Made by a program: the position numbers and the translations under genes
In this document: positions 32,501-47,500 of the stretch, in pieces
Position numbering within the stretch: position 1 is the stretch's first letter
Layout: each line of letters opens with the position of its first letter
From: Ischnura elegans
Lineage: Eukaryota; Arthropoda; Insecta; Odonata; Coenagrionidae
DNA length: 64,000 nt
Direction of reading: 5' to 3'
Assembly (NCBI RefSeq): GCF_921293095.1
Contig: NC_060253.1
Location: 95,931,073-95,995,072, forward strand
The notes under the pieces: generated by a model
Told to the model about the DNA's origin: nothing
Seen by the model: only the letters and a program-made list of their open reading frames with translations
Databases searched by the model: none

Positions 32501-35500
32501 TAATTGTGGTTACCTGCATGCAATTAGACGTTCATTATTCATATGGATGCTGTCTCAAAGTGCAAAATGCTGAGTTAGTTCGGCATAGGAAGGTAGATAT
32601 TGGAGATGAGGGGGATATGATTCGGGTAATTCTCGTTCCACTGTGGCAGAACTTGCTCATGATCGACCATTGAATAGAACTATAGGTACAAAATACTCCA
32701 TTATTAGAGCTTCCTAGAGCTTAAACAACTATTATGACATTAATTTGAATTTAAAAGTGAAATTCTCGGATTTACCGCGTATTTTTAGGTGCGCCCGGAC
32801 CAATGCGAAGTTGCACCCTCTTCCACTTTTCATCCGAGAATCTTCCTACAGCACGTTCAGGAATCCTGGCTTATTTTTGGCTCTGCCAAAAACATTTCTT
32901 AAGTGTTCCTCACTATATGTTCAAAATTGTCGTAAATTCACTACAGCGTTTTCAGCTATGTGTGTCCAACCGGTAAACGATTCCATTTTTAGTTGCTAAT
33001 TTCCTGGCTGTCATTTAGGCGTGAATCGGTAAGCATCTCGCCGTCACCTTTGTGGGTCTATCGCCCTTTAGGCTTAAAAGCAAGTAATGATGAATCTACT
33101 ACGACTTTCGGTATTGATGGGCGCGAGCTGGCGTCGCGTCTGTACTCGCTGCTATGAAAAGAAGGCGCAAAATCGTTTTTTATGGTCAGGCCATAAGCAC
33201 TGAAGAATTATCCAGGATTTGGGGATGTGTTTGTTACGGACTGGCGCTTCATTATCATCTGCGAATTTCATGTTTGTCCCGCACGAATCGGAGCCTAAAC
33301 CGGAAGAACTGGTGTTGGAATGGTTGCGGAAAAAGACTATGTAAGAGAAGGCAAGCCTCTTGTCATGGGCCAGTTCTCGACTAGACAACAAGAGAACCTT
33401 AGCTTGAAGTCCAGTCATAATATTGAGCTTTTGTGTTTAACCTCAAAGTGACGAATGACCTGGAAGTTACTTAGCTGACGGCATGCGACATGTCAATATA
33501 TTAAGTATCAGTTAAATCCGGGGCATTAATTTTCTTCCTCCCTTCGTATCCATCAAAAATACATTACGGAGGCGATTTTTTCCGTTTTTCTTTCCTGAAG
33601 GTTATCCTTTTGAATTGAAATGTGAATGTCGTGTTTTCATTAATATTGTTTTAATATCCTCCCATATAACCTGTAAACTTTCCAAATCGTAGTGAAGTAC
33701 TCCTTTTGCTATAGGCAAATTATGTGCAAATTATTTGGTCAGTAGCACTCACTTGTGGAGTGTGTTCTTAATTGCCCAAAGATGTTGAAATTTGCAGCGC
33801 TTGATCGTTCGTATCCATCGGCCTGTTTTCTTCCCTTCTAAATTTTCCCCCCTTTTTGTCAGTGAATACGTCTCTAAAATACTCTTCGACGCATTATTGC
33901 AGTGATCGATGAAACCACTATCATCAAAAACTTCATTTCCCAAGCCATTTCCGGTCATGATTAATCGTATAATATTGTGTCCGTCAACTTTAATCCTTTG
34001 AAAATCCTAAGATTTCACTATCAAGTCCTTAATTATTGTCGTATACTCTTTATTTACCAATGAACGCACATAATCTTCTGCAAGGAGTTCATAAGTGAGA
34101 GATGAAAGAGCTGTATTTGACGCATGAAACTGCGTAAATAACGATGCAACATGAAGTAATTTGTACCAATGATTCTATTGAATGGTCGATAACTGCGCTA
34201 GTACTGTCTAGTCATGACGAGAATTACCCAAAGCACAACATCCTCCTCTTCCGTATCTCCCGCCCTGAGCCTTCCCTAAATTTTGCCCTTTGAAACAGTA
34301 TCCGTATAAATAATGAACGTTCTACGGCCATGCCGTAGTTTAATGTAATAAATTCACCATAGCCTTACTTTTTAGTGAGCAATTTGAGAGATTGGCTGTA
34401 AAGGAAAGCAATGAAGTAAAACACAGTGAAAATTAATAAAAAAAAAGGAAAAAATAGGGTACACTCGCTTGCTCACTCCCTAACCGCGTGGATTCGATCC
34501 AAGAAATAAATTTCCGCGCAAGTCCGCGCACGAACACGCTCTAAGTTTGCGAAAATTTTCCTACTACAGTGAACACATTCGTGCCAGGAAAATATTAAAA
34601 ATAAAACAGAAGAAGAAAATAAGAAAGAAAAAAAAAAACACACTCTCGCTCACAAATCTCGCTAATAATTTGATTGAAAGAGATGATATCGAATTATTGC
34701 ATGAACTAATGCGCCGGTAAAGCTAGATTCGCAAGATATTATTGATTATACCGAGGCTAAACGATATTTCTTGGAGATTGATTCTGCTGAAAGATAGCAG
34801 TGTGCTACGAGAGGAGAGAATGACGGTAAATGCAGCCTTGGCTATGCAAGTTGTGTAGAAAGCTCCATAAAATCGTTTAATGAAGGTTGTTACGCAGGAT
34901 TTGCCCTTTGCCTAAGATCCTGGGGGGCGTAATTGCAAAAATGTTCCTCTCATTGTCCACTGAGAGCGTCACTTCTAACTCATCCTTCGAAGATAGTCAT
35001 CCGGAAGCATTAGGGAATAATGAATGCCGCTAGCCTCGTGGGGTATCATAATTCTATTAATGTTTTGTACATACGAATAGTTAATTAACACTTCATGGAT
35101 GTATTATCTTTGAATTCTTCAGGTAGTGAATGAACTCGATGTAAATGATGTAAGGTGGGTGCTGAAATCTATCGCTTGTTCCGATCCCATTCCCTCAAAA
35201 TGTGTTCATATTTGATTGAAACGTGAAACTTGCGAAAAAGATGTTTCAGTAATGGGGCCTTATTTACTCAGATTCCAATAATCTCGAAAAGTGGAATCAG
35301 GCAATGTGCGAACTGAAATAATTTTTCTGAAATTAACGAGGAATTACGGCGGACTTGAGTTATTTCATTGTAAACTTTCAAAGGGGTAGAGTGTTATAAT
35401 TGGGGCCAAAAATTATCCATAAGTGCAGGTGAGGAAGATGTTTTGATTCAAGTAGCGTGGAGGCTAAACATTTAATGCACTTCCTCTCTCAATCGTTGAG

Positions 35501-38500
35501 TAAGTCTTTCGTTCGTTTTTCTGGATTTAATTTCTTCTTGAGATGCAAGCTGAAATTTAAAAAATGTTCCCCTCTCATTTGTTCTCTCATTACCTAATAA
35601 AATAATTATAATTCAATTCGTGATAATCCCTAGTTTAATAGTTATTTTTGTTGCTATGTCAGTAATCTTTGAATGGATGGTGAGTTGATTACGTACCTTT
35701 TCCCAAAACGCCCCAAGTAAACGGTGGGGTTGCCTTTAGTACGTATCCTGCGGATTTTTTGGAGTCTCATTGAAATCTCGTTTCGTGTGGCAGGAGTGCG
35801 TGAGTTCTCCGTACTTTCCAAAAAGCTGAATGAAATTTTCTTAAACTCAAAATTTTTCATTAAGTATGGATGAATGTTTTAGATGAAGTATAGATGAATA
35901 TGGGTGATGAGTGTTAAAGACCAAAAGCGAGTGTTTCGAGGAGGGAAATAACCTTTCGAGAGGAAACCCCAATTGAACCTAATTTTGAACGAATGATTTA
36001 GGTGGAACGGAACATGTACGAATGCATGCACCAATTTAGAGCAGGTTCTATTTTCTATGCATGCTTTCGCACGAGGTGGGTGGTTATACGGTGCATTTTG
36101 GCGTTCATTCTCGCCTTCGTGCATTTAGGCATGAACTCGTACGTATTGTGCAGCCAGGTCGATGTAGTTTAGTTTTATGGTATAGACAAGTCTAGCTGTT
36201 CACGATTTCAACTCCCGACCTGCGTTCAGCATTTCCCCAAAAACTAAATCTCCATCTTATAAGGTTAAAATATGGGTACTCGGAGTGAGAATTCAGTTTT
36301 ACTGCCATCTTTCTCACCCGCTCCTTAATATTGATTGGTTCTAACTACTGCTCAGCTCAGGGGAGTCATTGTGCTTTCATGGCGAATTACTGCGCATTGT
36401 CTTCCCGGGACTTCATGTGAGGTTTGCTCACCGTTTCCGTCAACTTTTTGATGAGCGAATCACTCTACATTCACTGCTACGTAGATGAAACTAGGTACGG
36501 TTTGGCTTAGGTGGAGGCACCGGAATTAGCTACTTTTCCAAAAACATTCTATTCCAATCTTACCGAGGGAAATTAGGAAAGAAAATCCGCGGAACTAATT
36601 ATGTCATTTTCAGTAAAATCTCAAAATATACTCTTCTAATTTTGCTTCATTTACTGAAGGCCGTAAAAATATTCTTTCAGATCTATGCTCTGATCTATCT
36701 ATGATCTATCTATGTTCTGCAAATTTCATTCCAAAATTCGCATTTTTACTCGGGTTCTCATGGCGATAATGCTCTTACTAACGCGGAAACTTTTATTTCG
36801 TCAGAATATACCTGTCGTTTGTTTCTTACTTGGAATTCAAATCCTGCAAGCAACAACGTTATGTACGTCGAAATGAAAGGGTGTGAAGAGTACGCATCTC
36901 TTCGTGGACCGCTGATCTGTTGTGTGGAGAGTTATTGTGGTGTAGCCGTATCGTGTCGCCTGATGCGTTTCATGTTGAAGCCTATGAACATTTCAACCTA
37001 AATTTAGGTATCCCCCCACTCCTTTCGGGCAAGAGCACGGCCATATTTTTAGCTTCCTAGTTGGAAAACTATAATGAGGCGCATTTTTTCCCTCATCCCT
37101 CAAACGAAAGGGTTTCTCTATGTAGGCTAAATATTTCTCTTTGTATTTGTTTGCGTATGTAATATTATATTTCAGGTCGTTCGGATAAGGAATTCGATTC
37201 CGTTCTTTCAGCTCGATCTCTTCGATAAAATCGCTATTTATATTTTTTTGTGTTTTTATTCGAGGCCTTTTCAATTATCGCGTGAAATAGCCATTCAAAT
37301 ACGTTGAAGATGAATGATTTTACTCCCAATGGGTATGATGAGTATTCATCGATTAAGGAAAAAAAATCAGCGTCTTAATGCGTCGTGAAATACCCTATCC
37401 GCTCGTTAGAAAGCCAGGAACTGTGATGGTGTGCGTCTATGATAATAAAACGGGTGTAGCCAGTGACGTCAGAAAATTCATCAGCTCCTTCCCGTGAAAG
37501 TAATAATAACGCCGATAGTCCGCCTATAACTCGAGATATTGTTAACGGATTAGAAAACATTCCGATCTCCTTATTTTCCCATTCTGAACATGCTTGTGAA
37601 GGTTTTTTTTATTCTAATGCTTAGAAATTATTTTCTATCCTCAATATGTATATTTTTTTAAACTTTCATCTCCTGATATATTTAAAAACATGATTTTTTA
37701 TTTTTATTTTGTTCAATCATTATTCCCCTTATAATACTATCAGATCGAATTCTTATTCCTTTATTATTATCGTTTTACTTCGGCGTGTATGAATCTCATA
37801 AGCTCTTTGATAGTCATCGAACATATTTTACCTCGAATGAATTCGGTGATAAAGTGTGTAGCTCGTAATATTTATCTATTGCTTTATTTTGAATTTTAAT
37901 CATTAAAACTGTCAGAAAAATACCGGCTGTATGTTATTATGAACCGATAAACATCGCTAATATCAAATTCTGTTCTTTTACTAATCAGTAGTGATGGTTA
38001 ATGTGTTCGCAATTTTAGTTGTAAAAGTGAAAAAATGTATCAATCCTTCAGTAAAGCGGATGTTCGACTTGAAAACACAGTGTGGCGTTGCCGGGATTCG
38101 AACCCGGATCTCCCGATTTTATAAATACTTGGTTCATACTGTTCAATGTTCACACTGCGTTAAGCCTTATGCGTTTTAATCAGCTTGGTTGTGTTGTTTA
38201 CTTTAGGAACATCATCGTCGGCACGAGTTTTTTTATGATTGCATCCCATTTCTTTTGTCGCTTTGTATTTGGAAGGAATGGAATTGAGTTCATTTTGTGC
38301 TAACTCTCTAACTTTGCTGTAATATTATTTTGAGTACTTTGGATTGAAATTTCCTCCAGAACTCTGCAGTTGCTTTTCTCTTTCAATTAATACTTGTCTC
38401 TATGAGCCCTCTCGACCTTCTATACCTAATTGATAGTGAAAATGTCATGGAATTGTTAGTTTTTCTACCCGTTCTTGTACGGAATCCCTATGTTAACATT

Positions 38501-41500
38501 TTGATTGCGCTGCATGTAGTTGAACCGTTACGAAGTGTAATGATTGTAGGATATTCTCTCAGATTTTTTCTGGTGAGATCGTGAGGAAATACTTATCTTG
38601 TTGCTGCTTTGCGGAACTTATGATCAACTTAATTCTCTTTTTCCTCATCCGCTTTCGCATCCGGAGTTTTCAGAATGACGAGGTTAATACGAGGCTTCGT
38701 TTCTTGGAAGTGAATGTTTGGATCATATTTCTATTTGAATATGTGTCAGGAAAAAAATTGGTACACACTCGCCAAAAGCATTAATTTACTTTGAGGTGCA
38801 TGGAAACGTTGAAAGTAGCAATCGATTTTATATTTTAATGCTATCATAAGTGGTGGCCCCCCGGCGACGCTTAAAATATAGACAAGATTTTTAATTTGGT
38901 TATCATTGCGTTCATTTTGTATATAACGGGCATATTACATTGTTTTGTAAATAATGGATCCTCAATCATTTAATATACTTAATGTGAATAACTTTTATAT
39001 TGAAAATACGGAAAATATTTCGTACTGTAATTGTTTTATGTTGCTTTTAATCTCAAATATGAGAGTACCGTTTGCCTGCCAGACACATGTGCGCCCCCTT
39101 CCCCCAGAAAAAATCCTGGAGCCGCCCTTGAATGCCATTGATATTCTATAGTATTCGCGGATTAGAAATTGCTAATATTTGCTTGCTCAAGGAAAATTTC
39201 CATTAAAGCTTGCCGACATAACTCGAACATGACTTTCACAGTAATCGCTCAACGTTACAGCATCGAATATTTATACGAAGTCTGCAGGTAAATATCGCTT
39301 CGAATAAAAGTAATCGCATTAAGATCATTCATTCGTCCTCAGTTAAATCGTTTGAATTAATATTTTCATTGCAATTTAGTGTAAGAAAAAAATAGAATTT
39401 CTGCTGACTCGAGGAATCGAATTCCATTAATTACCTCATTTTACTTGAAATAAACGGATGCATTGAAAAAAAATTCGGCAAGTACTCCATGAAATTAATT
39501 ATATATGGCGTTAAGAAATTGACATCCACACGGTTTCTGTAGCAATTCGTACCATTTTGGCCTTTAAATTGAACTCGGCGTAGTGTAACATAGGAATCCC
39601 CTACCGATAAGCTCCGATTTTTTTAAGAAACGAACATTATTATCTATCCCTTTTTTGATATCGAAGAATGCGTATTTACGTGTTTTTCCTGTTCGTCTAA
39701 GAAGTAATTAAGGTTTTTATTAGTGAGGCATCTGTTTTGGTATGGGAAATTTTCGGAAAACCTTGATCAATTCGCAAATTTAACATTATGTACATTAGTC
39801 GGGAGCGTGGTGGCCTAGTGAGTAGATCGCTCGAGTGGCTTCATCACTGGGTCCTGGGTTCGAATCTCGATTGAAGGCTTTAGACGCCCCAATTCACAGA
39901 TATCCTCAAAATGCGTGAAGTGGCTCTGGGGAAGGAATTGGCTCCTTTACATGGATATGTGAATTTCACTCTCTTGTGGCTTTGTATCAAGGCCTGGTTA
40001 CACGATACATTAACACGTACGAGTCAATGTCTAGATGTTTGATAGCGTGAATGAACACGAAAATGCACCGTGTTACCACCCAACTTGTGCGAACGCATGG
40101 ACAGAAAATAGAACCTGTTCTAATTTGGTTCATGCGTTCGTACGTGTTCCGTTCCGGTCCACCAAAACCGCTCATGCATTCACAATTTAATTGGTATGCG
40201 TTAATTTATCTTGCAACCGGGCCTTCAGGAAAGCTCTACCCAAACCTATCCAAATCAACCGGTAGAATCACTGAATTAGTGATTGAATTTTTTCTCATAA
40301 TCTCTGAAGTGTCTCCCGTACGGATTTATTCTTTTGAGATGTGTGAAATGTTTCTATTTGGTTGTACGCAATCGTAGCCTTGCTCTAAATTGGCTTAGCC
40401 TAAAAATGTTTAATCTTCTCGTTTTTCGATTAGAATTCTCTTTTTTACGTCAATTTTAAAACTTCCCCGTTATTATGTATGACTACTGGGATGAATTTAT
40501 CCGTGATCTTCATACTTTACCCGTAATAATTGGACTTCATACTCCAAAGTTTCAGTGCGAGATGTTTTCTTCCACCATCCTTCGGATCGGCAAACCAGGT
40601 GTCCAGTTGACATTATAGTGGGCATTTTCTGCATACTTAAATTGGTTGTTGTTTTGTATGTGTACAAGAGACAGTTTTTCAGAATAAGTCTCGAGACCTA
40701 GCGAGAATCATAATTTATATAACATGTGCTGTTGCCCTTTGGCCCCTTCGCGATCTACGGGTCATTGCCGTCACACGTTGATAAATTTTTATCAAGTCGG
40801 TATCACTGTCATTTTTGAATCTAAGTTAGTATCGTCTTGTAGTTCTTCCCGATCGTTTGTCGCCCTCAAATGTGTGTTGCATTTTTCCCCTGCGTTGATT
40901 ACAGTTGGAATTCTTAATAATCGACCTATGTTGTGGTCCCAATGCTACAGAGTAGAATCTAATGGACGAATTATAGCTCATGGACTTCGTTTCCCTATGC
41001 CCTAAACCATGGTTTGTTGTCTTTAATTATGTATTTACATGAATATACTCCACAATTTTTCATTCTGTCGAACACCATGACGAAAATCGTATTGGATATT
41101 CATGCCTGTCACTGGTCAATCGCGCGCCTGACTTACCAACGACCAGTCAAGTTCATTGCTGGTGAAACTTTGGCATCTTACTTGAATCGTTGCAGATGTT
41201 TTTCGTGGTATTGCCGCCCCTATATTTTACCAGTATTACCCTGTTGATGCATGATGCGATTTGACATAGCAGAGATATAGAGAGACCCGAAGAAAAATAT
41301 TATTCACACTGGTAAACATGATTTCTATTTATAAGCTGAAAATCAATCTAAAGAAAGAAGTTTTGGTCTGCAGTAAAAGGAAGAGATGAAGACCAGCCTG
41401 AAACTAGGAAACCACATACTTCAGGAGGTGAAGTATTCTTGCTACTTGAGTTGCCGAGTAATCAACGATGGACGTAGCTATAAGGAAATAGTCAGTAGAA

Positions 41501-44500
41501 TTGCCCTAGCGAAGAAGGCATTCCACAAAAAGAGGAGTCTTCTTAGAGATGCAAATATAAGCTTTGAAGCTAGGAAGCTATTCGTTAGGACTTGGATTTA
41601 AAGCATGCTTCTGTATGGTTGTATGGCATGTACCATAACATCAGCAGAGAATTCAAGGTTGGGACCTTTCGCAATATGGTGTGGTAGAAGAATGATGAAG
41701 AACAAATGGATGGATCGTGTGAATTATGCGGAAGTCTAAGTGTTGGGATTTCAGCCTTAAATAATTTACTCGGCTTTCAATGTACATAAGGCCCTTTTTA
41801 TTGCCTCGTAAAAGAAAATTGGAATACAGCACGAGAACATCTGCTACGTAGCTAGCCGGGTTACAGACTGAACGGCCACACGAGGACATACGTGGTTAGA
41901 AAAACAAAAAACAGTGCTGCCCACCCTTATAAGTGTGTTCTTGGTTACGACATCTTACAGATTTACAAAACAGCACTAAGAAGAGTGGAAGAGAAGTCTT
42001 TTGAAAACCTTGGGTAGAACACATGACAATTTAATAGGCCACACCATGTGACACAATGGTCAAATGAAGATTATCGTTGAAGGATAGGTGGGAAGGAAGA
42101 ACGTTAGTGGTAAGCCTCGGATGAGTAACATAGAGCAGGTGATGAAAGATCTAAAGCAGAAGAATTATCTAGGTGTTAAATGATTGGTCGGTTGGAGAAC
42201 TGAGTAGAGAACTGCTTCAAACCAGTCGTACGATCGATGACTGATGATGATTATGACCCTGTTGATGAAGGCTAATGGGCACCTAAGTTATTTTTGTGGG
42301 TGAAAAAGGATTTGCGAATATTTTTTTTCTTGAGCGAGTGCGGAGAATTGTGTCATTGATATGGCCAGGTCTATTTCTAGAGCAAATGCATCCGAAAGTG
42401 CCCGCATAGTTTTTCTCGGCGTCGTGCGGCGAGGGCCTATCCTGTCTGCTATGTGTTTATCTCATGATTTAACCGGTAGCATTTCTTCACCCTGAATGAA
42501 AATAGTCTTGCTGAGCTTAATGATAGCGTTTGCCTGTACGCCAAATTGTCAGAAATGTTGAACTCGCGTCGTAAGGTGTTGATGATGAAGAATGCATTAT
42601 TCGGAATGGGTCCGTTAAGTTCGCATAAATAATAATGGGGTCGTTCATGAGGACCCGAAGTAGCAATTTATAAAAAATAAATAGGTAGGTGATTAGGAAA
42701 GGTTAGTGACGACGAAAGGAGGAGGACTCTTCATTCAGCCATTTCCCCTTAGATTTAAAATGGAACAATAGAAAAGAGTCCGCCCATGTTTTCAAGATAG
42801 TATTTCACAAACTTATCGCTTATTATTATTTTTAAATGAACTTCTACTTTGAATAACATTTTTCGCTTCCATTTATTTAAATTGTAAGTAATAAACAGCA
42901 GTTTCGCCAGCTTGTGTCCTCAAGTTAGGCCTTCACCTGAGGACGCTTACTTAGTTATTATTATTTACTTCTTTACTCCACAACTGTCTGTAACAACTTA
43001 CGCGAACTCATCCTGAGTAACGCATGTATTCATTATCATCCACACAGCGCCGCGGACAACTGCGAACGAACATTAGGCTATTGTTATCTTCAGTGTATTG
43101 TACGTATTCGAAGGGTTATGTTGAAGTCATCCGCCCAATCGTTACCCCTAGCCCACGCATTGCGTCTATTCACTATGGAATTTATATGTTTAATTTAAAT
43201 TAATTCTGTACAATGCTTTATTGCACAATACCACACTATACGATAATACCATGAGAGATACTAAACGTTAGGTAAATGGACGGATAGAAATTCGAATATT
43301 ATGGTTAAACCAAAAACGGTTGAATAAGGCAAATACCATCGACTATAAGCATTAAATATTTTATCGCACTATTATAAGCGGCCTCTTTGTGTGACTTGTT
43401 TATTGTGGTGCTTTATGGAACTTGTATCATGTAAACGACAAGATTAGCATACTGGTTCCACAGGGAAACTGCTTTTGAAACGACCCTAGTTCCTCAGTAC
43501 AAATACCTAAGTTGCAGAGTTGGCTAACGCAACCCGAGTCATTTTAATAAAACTTGAAAAAAATATTTGAAGTGGAACCACAAAGTTAACCATTTAATGA
43601 TTACAATTCTTGCTGGTATCAGGAAATTCGAATGTTGTCAGATGTATATTTCTTTTGAATTCATTTGAAGCGGGGATATATTTCGGAGGGAATTATTTGA
43701 AACGGGTACACTTATGATCGTATTTCCCAAACATTTCACAAAGGGTTGAACTCCTAAGATCCCTCCCTTCTTCTCGTTACGGCCTTATCATCACTAGAAA
43801 TGTACTAATAATTGACAATTCAGCTTCACTTTCGGAAGAAGAATGAATGGCATAGGCACTCCTACGCTGAATTTCCACGCCGCGCCGCTATGTAGCCGTG
43901 TTCACTGAACCACAGCGTCACGATTTTGACTGACCTTCAACCTGAAGGCTGTGGCCTCTGTGGCTTTCGAAAAGAGATAGAAAATAGGTATCTCTTTAAA
44001 TTATTCGGAGATGAAAACGAATTGTCCGCAATTCAGTGTTTGAAATTGTTCTTGGGTACATGATTAGACACATTGCATCTACTTTCTGCGCACTTCTTTC
44101 AGAAGTGGTGATAAGCGATTCGATGGAGATCTATTATGGTGGTGAAAACGGTTGAAGGATGCTTGAATTGCAGAAAAAGTCAACCGTGGCAGTATACCCT
44201 CTCACTCCCACGTTTCATGTTCCACTCCGTTGATCCTCATATCCATTGACCATGGCAGAGTTAAGCCTAAATCACACGATAATTTCTTCCGTCCCTCAGA
44301 GTGCTCCAGCGTTAGTTTTCAGGGACCAAATGTGTGATTGCTCAATTACCCGTCATTTTCTGAATTAGACGGTCATTCTCCCCGTCTCTTTATCCATCGT
44401 TTTTTTTCGTCACTTGCCATATTTATAACTGCCATTCAATTGAAAGCCAAGAAGGGCATTACGAACTCTGTTAGGGGAGTCGTGATTGGCAGAAGGGACG

Positions 44501-47500
44501 GTGCCAGCGATGTTTTCAGCGACGGGAAAAGGGTCGTGACGAGTGATGGAAATAGGGATGGTATTTCCATCCCTGGAGCCATCGCGAAAAATGAGTGTGC
44601 AACAGTCACTTTTTCCGCCATCGTCTGAGCTATCACTCGGAAGGGACGGAACTAATGATCATGTGATTCAGGCTTTATTGTGAAATATTTTGACCTTGTA
44701 ATCAGCTTTCATCGTTACACGTATTTGAGGAGTGATACGCTAAGGGGCACAAGTGATAATTTTTCTAAACACAGTGAGGTACAGAAATGGTTAGAAGAAA
44801 TATACAAAATGGCCAAGAGATACCAGTGAGAGTCTGTTCTGTGCTTACGTCGAATGAAAAATCAAATGCCCTGCTATATATCTAGTTATCTCTAATATCT
44901 CTTTTGTTTTCTTTACATCATTTCTGTACCTTAATCTGTTTAGAAAAAGAAATCACTTGCACCCCGTGGCTTCTCACCCACTCATTTGAAAGAAGAAAAT
45001 GTTATGTATGCTTCGATAACCGGCGTTTAAATAAATTTCTTGTGGCCCTTGAAGAATTAAAAAAAAGTTCTGGAAATGGTCGTGTCCGAATGCTCTCTTG
45101 TTTGAAACTTTTTTAAGGAGGAACTAGTTCGTATCTCCTAAACATGTTCGCTTGTCTCTCGCGGAAGAATGCTTTTCGTCTTAGCAGGTTTCGTTTTATC
45201 CCTTCAATGAGTTGAGAAGTTGTTTGATTAGGTGCTAAAAAATTTTAGGAATGTGATTTAATGCCTGTTATTTTCCATTGTCAAAATTAGGTTTCACCTA
45301 TATGCCTAGGGACGTTTTTTTTTTCTTTCAATCTTTCAGTTTTTCTACCTGAAATTTCACTCCGGTGAGGCAGTTTGACGTGAAAGATGTTGAAGGCAGG
45401 CGGTTCTATGATCTTCTTTAAATTTCCAAAACATAATGAAGAATAATATTATCTCTTTTGGCTAATGCCGAATTATCCTCTCTTTCCTGTTCATATTTGT
45501 GTATTGTATGTATCCGCATTTAAACCTGCAACCAATGTAAAGCGCAAGTTCATGACCCCCTTCAGTTGAGGCTGAGAGGGATGGGTAGCTCTGTAGAGAT
45601 TTTCACTTTTTATAAAATCTTTTTTTTCGTACATTTTATGAATAATTTTTTTAAATGAAACAATAGCACGTTTTAATGTTTTTAATTTAAACTGGGCTAC
45701 GAACAAGTAATTCGTTTCTGCGCCGTGTTTAAACAAATGACGCATCATGTGCGAAGACGATGAATTTCATTTCACTTCCGTCTGACATCACGAAAGGTAT
45801 CATTTCAGATTTTACTTCGTTATTTTACGAACTCCGCAATTATTTTCGTTCTCGTCATTTTTTGTGGCCCCGTCATAAATGTTTATTCAGGTCATAGTTC
45901 TTATTGTCTCAGAAAGGCAAGGGTTAAATTTTTTAAATTTGCATTATTGTTTCTATTCTTGTGATTATCAAGTCAGACTTTTTTAGCTATCGTTTGAGAC
46001 ATTCCTTAAAGGAGCATTGAAAGATGATCGCGCGATTCTGGCGCAAGGTTGAAAATTAATATCATTTTCGTCGAACACGACCAATGCTCACCTATTTGTT
46101 GGGATGTGCCAAGCGCTCACAGGGCCTATTGCTTCAGTGATTCTTCTAAAAATGATATGAAACTCGAAATTAATAAAGGGAACATAAATAAGAACGAAGA
46201 CTTACACGAGAAACTGATAGCATCATTTATGGTTGTATGTTAACAAAATTTTGGCAGTCACTTATGCAGGAATGTTTAGAAAATAATGTCTCGATTCATT
46301 TTAAACATGAGTTCAAGGATCTCGAAACTGCGTCCCAACGAGCCGCCATTACACTCTTAAGTCAAAGAAAATATTTTAGTCTGGATGTCGACGTTAATCC
46401 AGCTGAGTTAGCATTTGTGGAGAGGAAATTGCTTATGATGAACGTCGGCAGTCTATCATTGAAAAGGGAAACTTGTGTCTCGTGTGGAAATGTGATACGC
46501 AGTTCGGTGCTGCGGGTAGTCTCTATGGTGAGTGGTATTTTGTTGATTAGGGTGGCAAAAGAAGCGAGGGACATGTCCTTTAGAGCCGATTATTTTTTCC
46601 ATGCACTAATCAAGTGAATAAGTGAAGATCTGGAGAAAATCAGCTGTCGGATGACATTAATAGGTATAAGGTTGCCACTGTTTTCTTTGACAATCTGAAA
46701 ATTTCCGTTTTCAATATTCCATATTTTAATACTAGAAAATCGAGTCGATATTTCCTTCTATAAAGAACAGTTTCACCTACGCCGAGACAGAAACTATAAG
46801 ATGATTTATGTGCTAAGTTGTTTCTTAAGTTTTCTTACGCACGCAAGGATGTGTTGGTAAAATTTTCCTCGTGGAATGAAGTACTTGTAGTTATTTAAGT
46901 CGTCTCTAAAAGCTCTCCCGTTTCTTGTTGAAAATGTGAACCACGTAAAGGTATTGGAAACAATTCATACCTTTCGATACGCGAAACTATATTAACTATG
47001 CATCTCTTTCACATTGATTGATTGGTATACTGATTCCAATGGTAGCATTGATTCTGTATCTTGAGACGACGGAATCACCTTTCTAGGAATACTAAACCTT
47101 CAAATTCGGTTAAGTAAAGTATATCTTTTGTCATAATCTTATGTACGAAACTTTTTTCTGTTAGCAATGTTCAATCAGAAAAGTGCCTTCGTATGGTATA
47201 TTATTATTTTCATTAAGTTTTTTCATGATATTTACATTTACGTTGAATATAGGCGCCCCTGTGGTAAAATAATGTGTCTGGGTTGACAGTATTGAGGTTA
47301 CATGAAAAGCAGCTAACTGGTGCGCTCAAAACAAAGCAGTAGGTATGACATATATTTTTTACTCTCAGAAAAATTTTATTCTCTATCGTGTGTTAAATAT
47401 GAAGTAAATTAAAGGAAAAAATGTCAAAAATTTTAGTGAATGTAATAATTTACGTAATGTATTGGAGTGTTCCTTACACTACAAAAAACCAAAATAATAA

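Noticed and set aside
33154-33418. Overlapping ORFs on both strands in the CpG-rich block near 33.2 kb
   Set aside because: I considered an alternative first exon or a transposase fragment, but no donor, motif or family similarity was convincing.
34420-34660. Possible tRNA-derived repeat (GGATTCGATCC) beside an A-rich tract
   Set aside because: The A- and B-box-like words are in the wrong order for a pol III promoter.
39085-39127. GCGCCCCCTTCCCCC...CCTGGAGCCGCCC stretch resembling a common transposon end
   Set aside because: Only one end is seen and no partner inverted repeat was found nearby.
46237-46617. Open frame of 127 codons on the plus strand
   Set aside because: No domain, no splice context and no matching neighbour exon; it fits chance in CpG-rich intron DNA.
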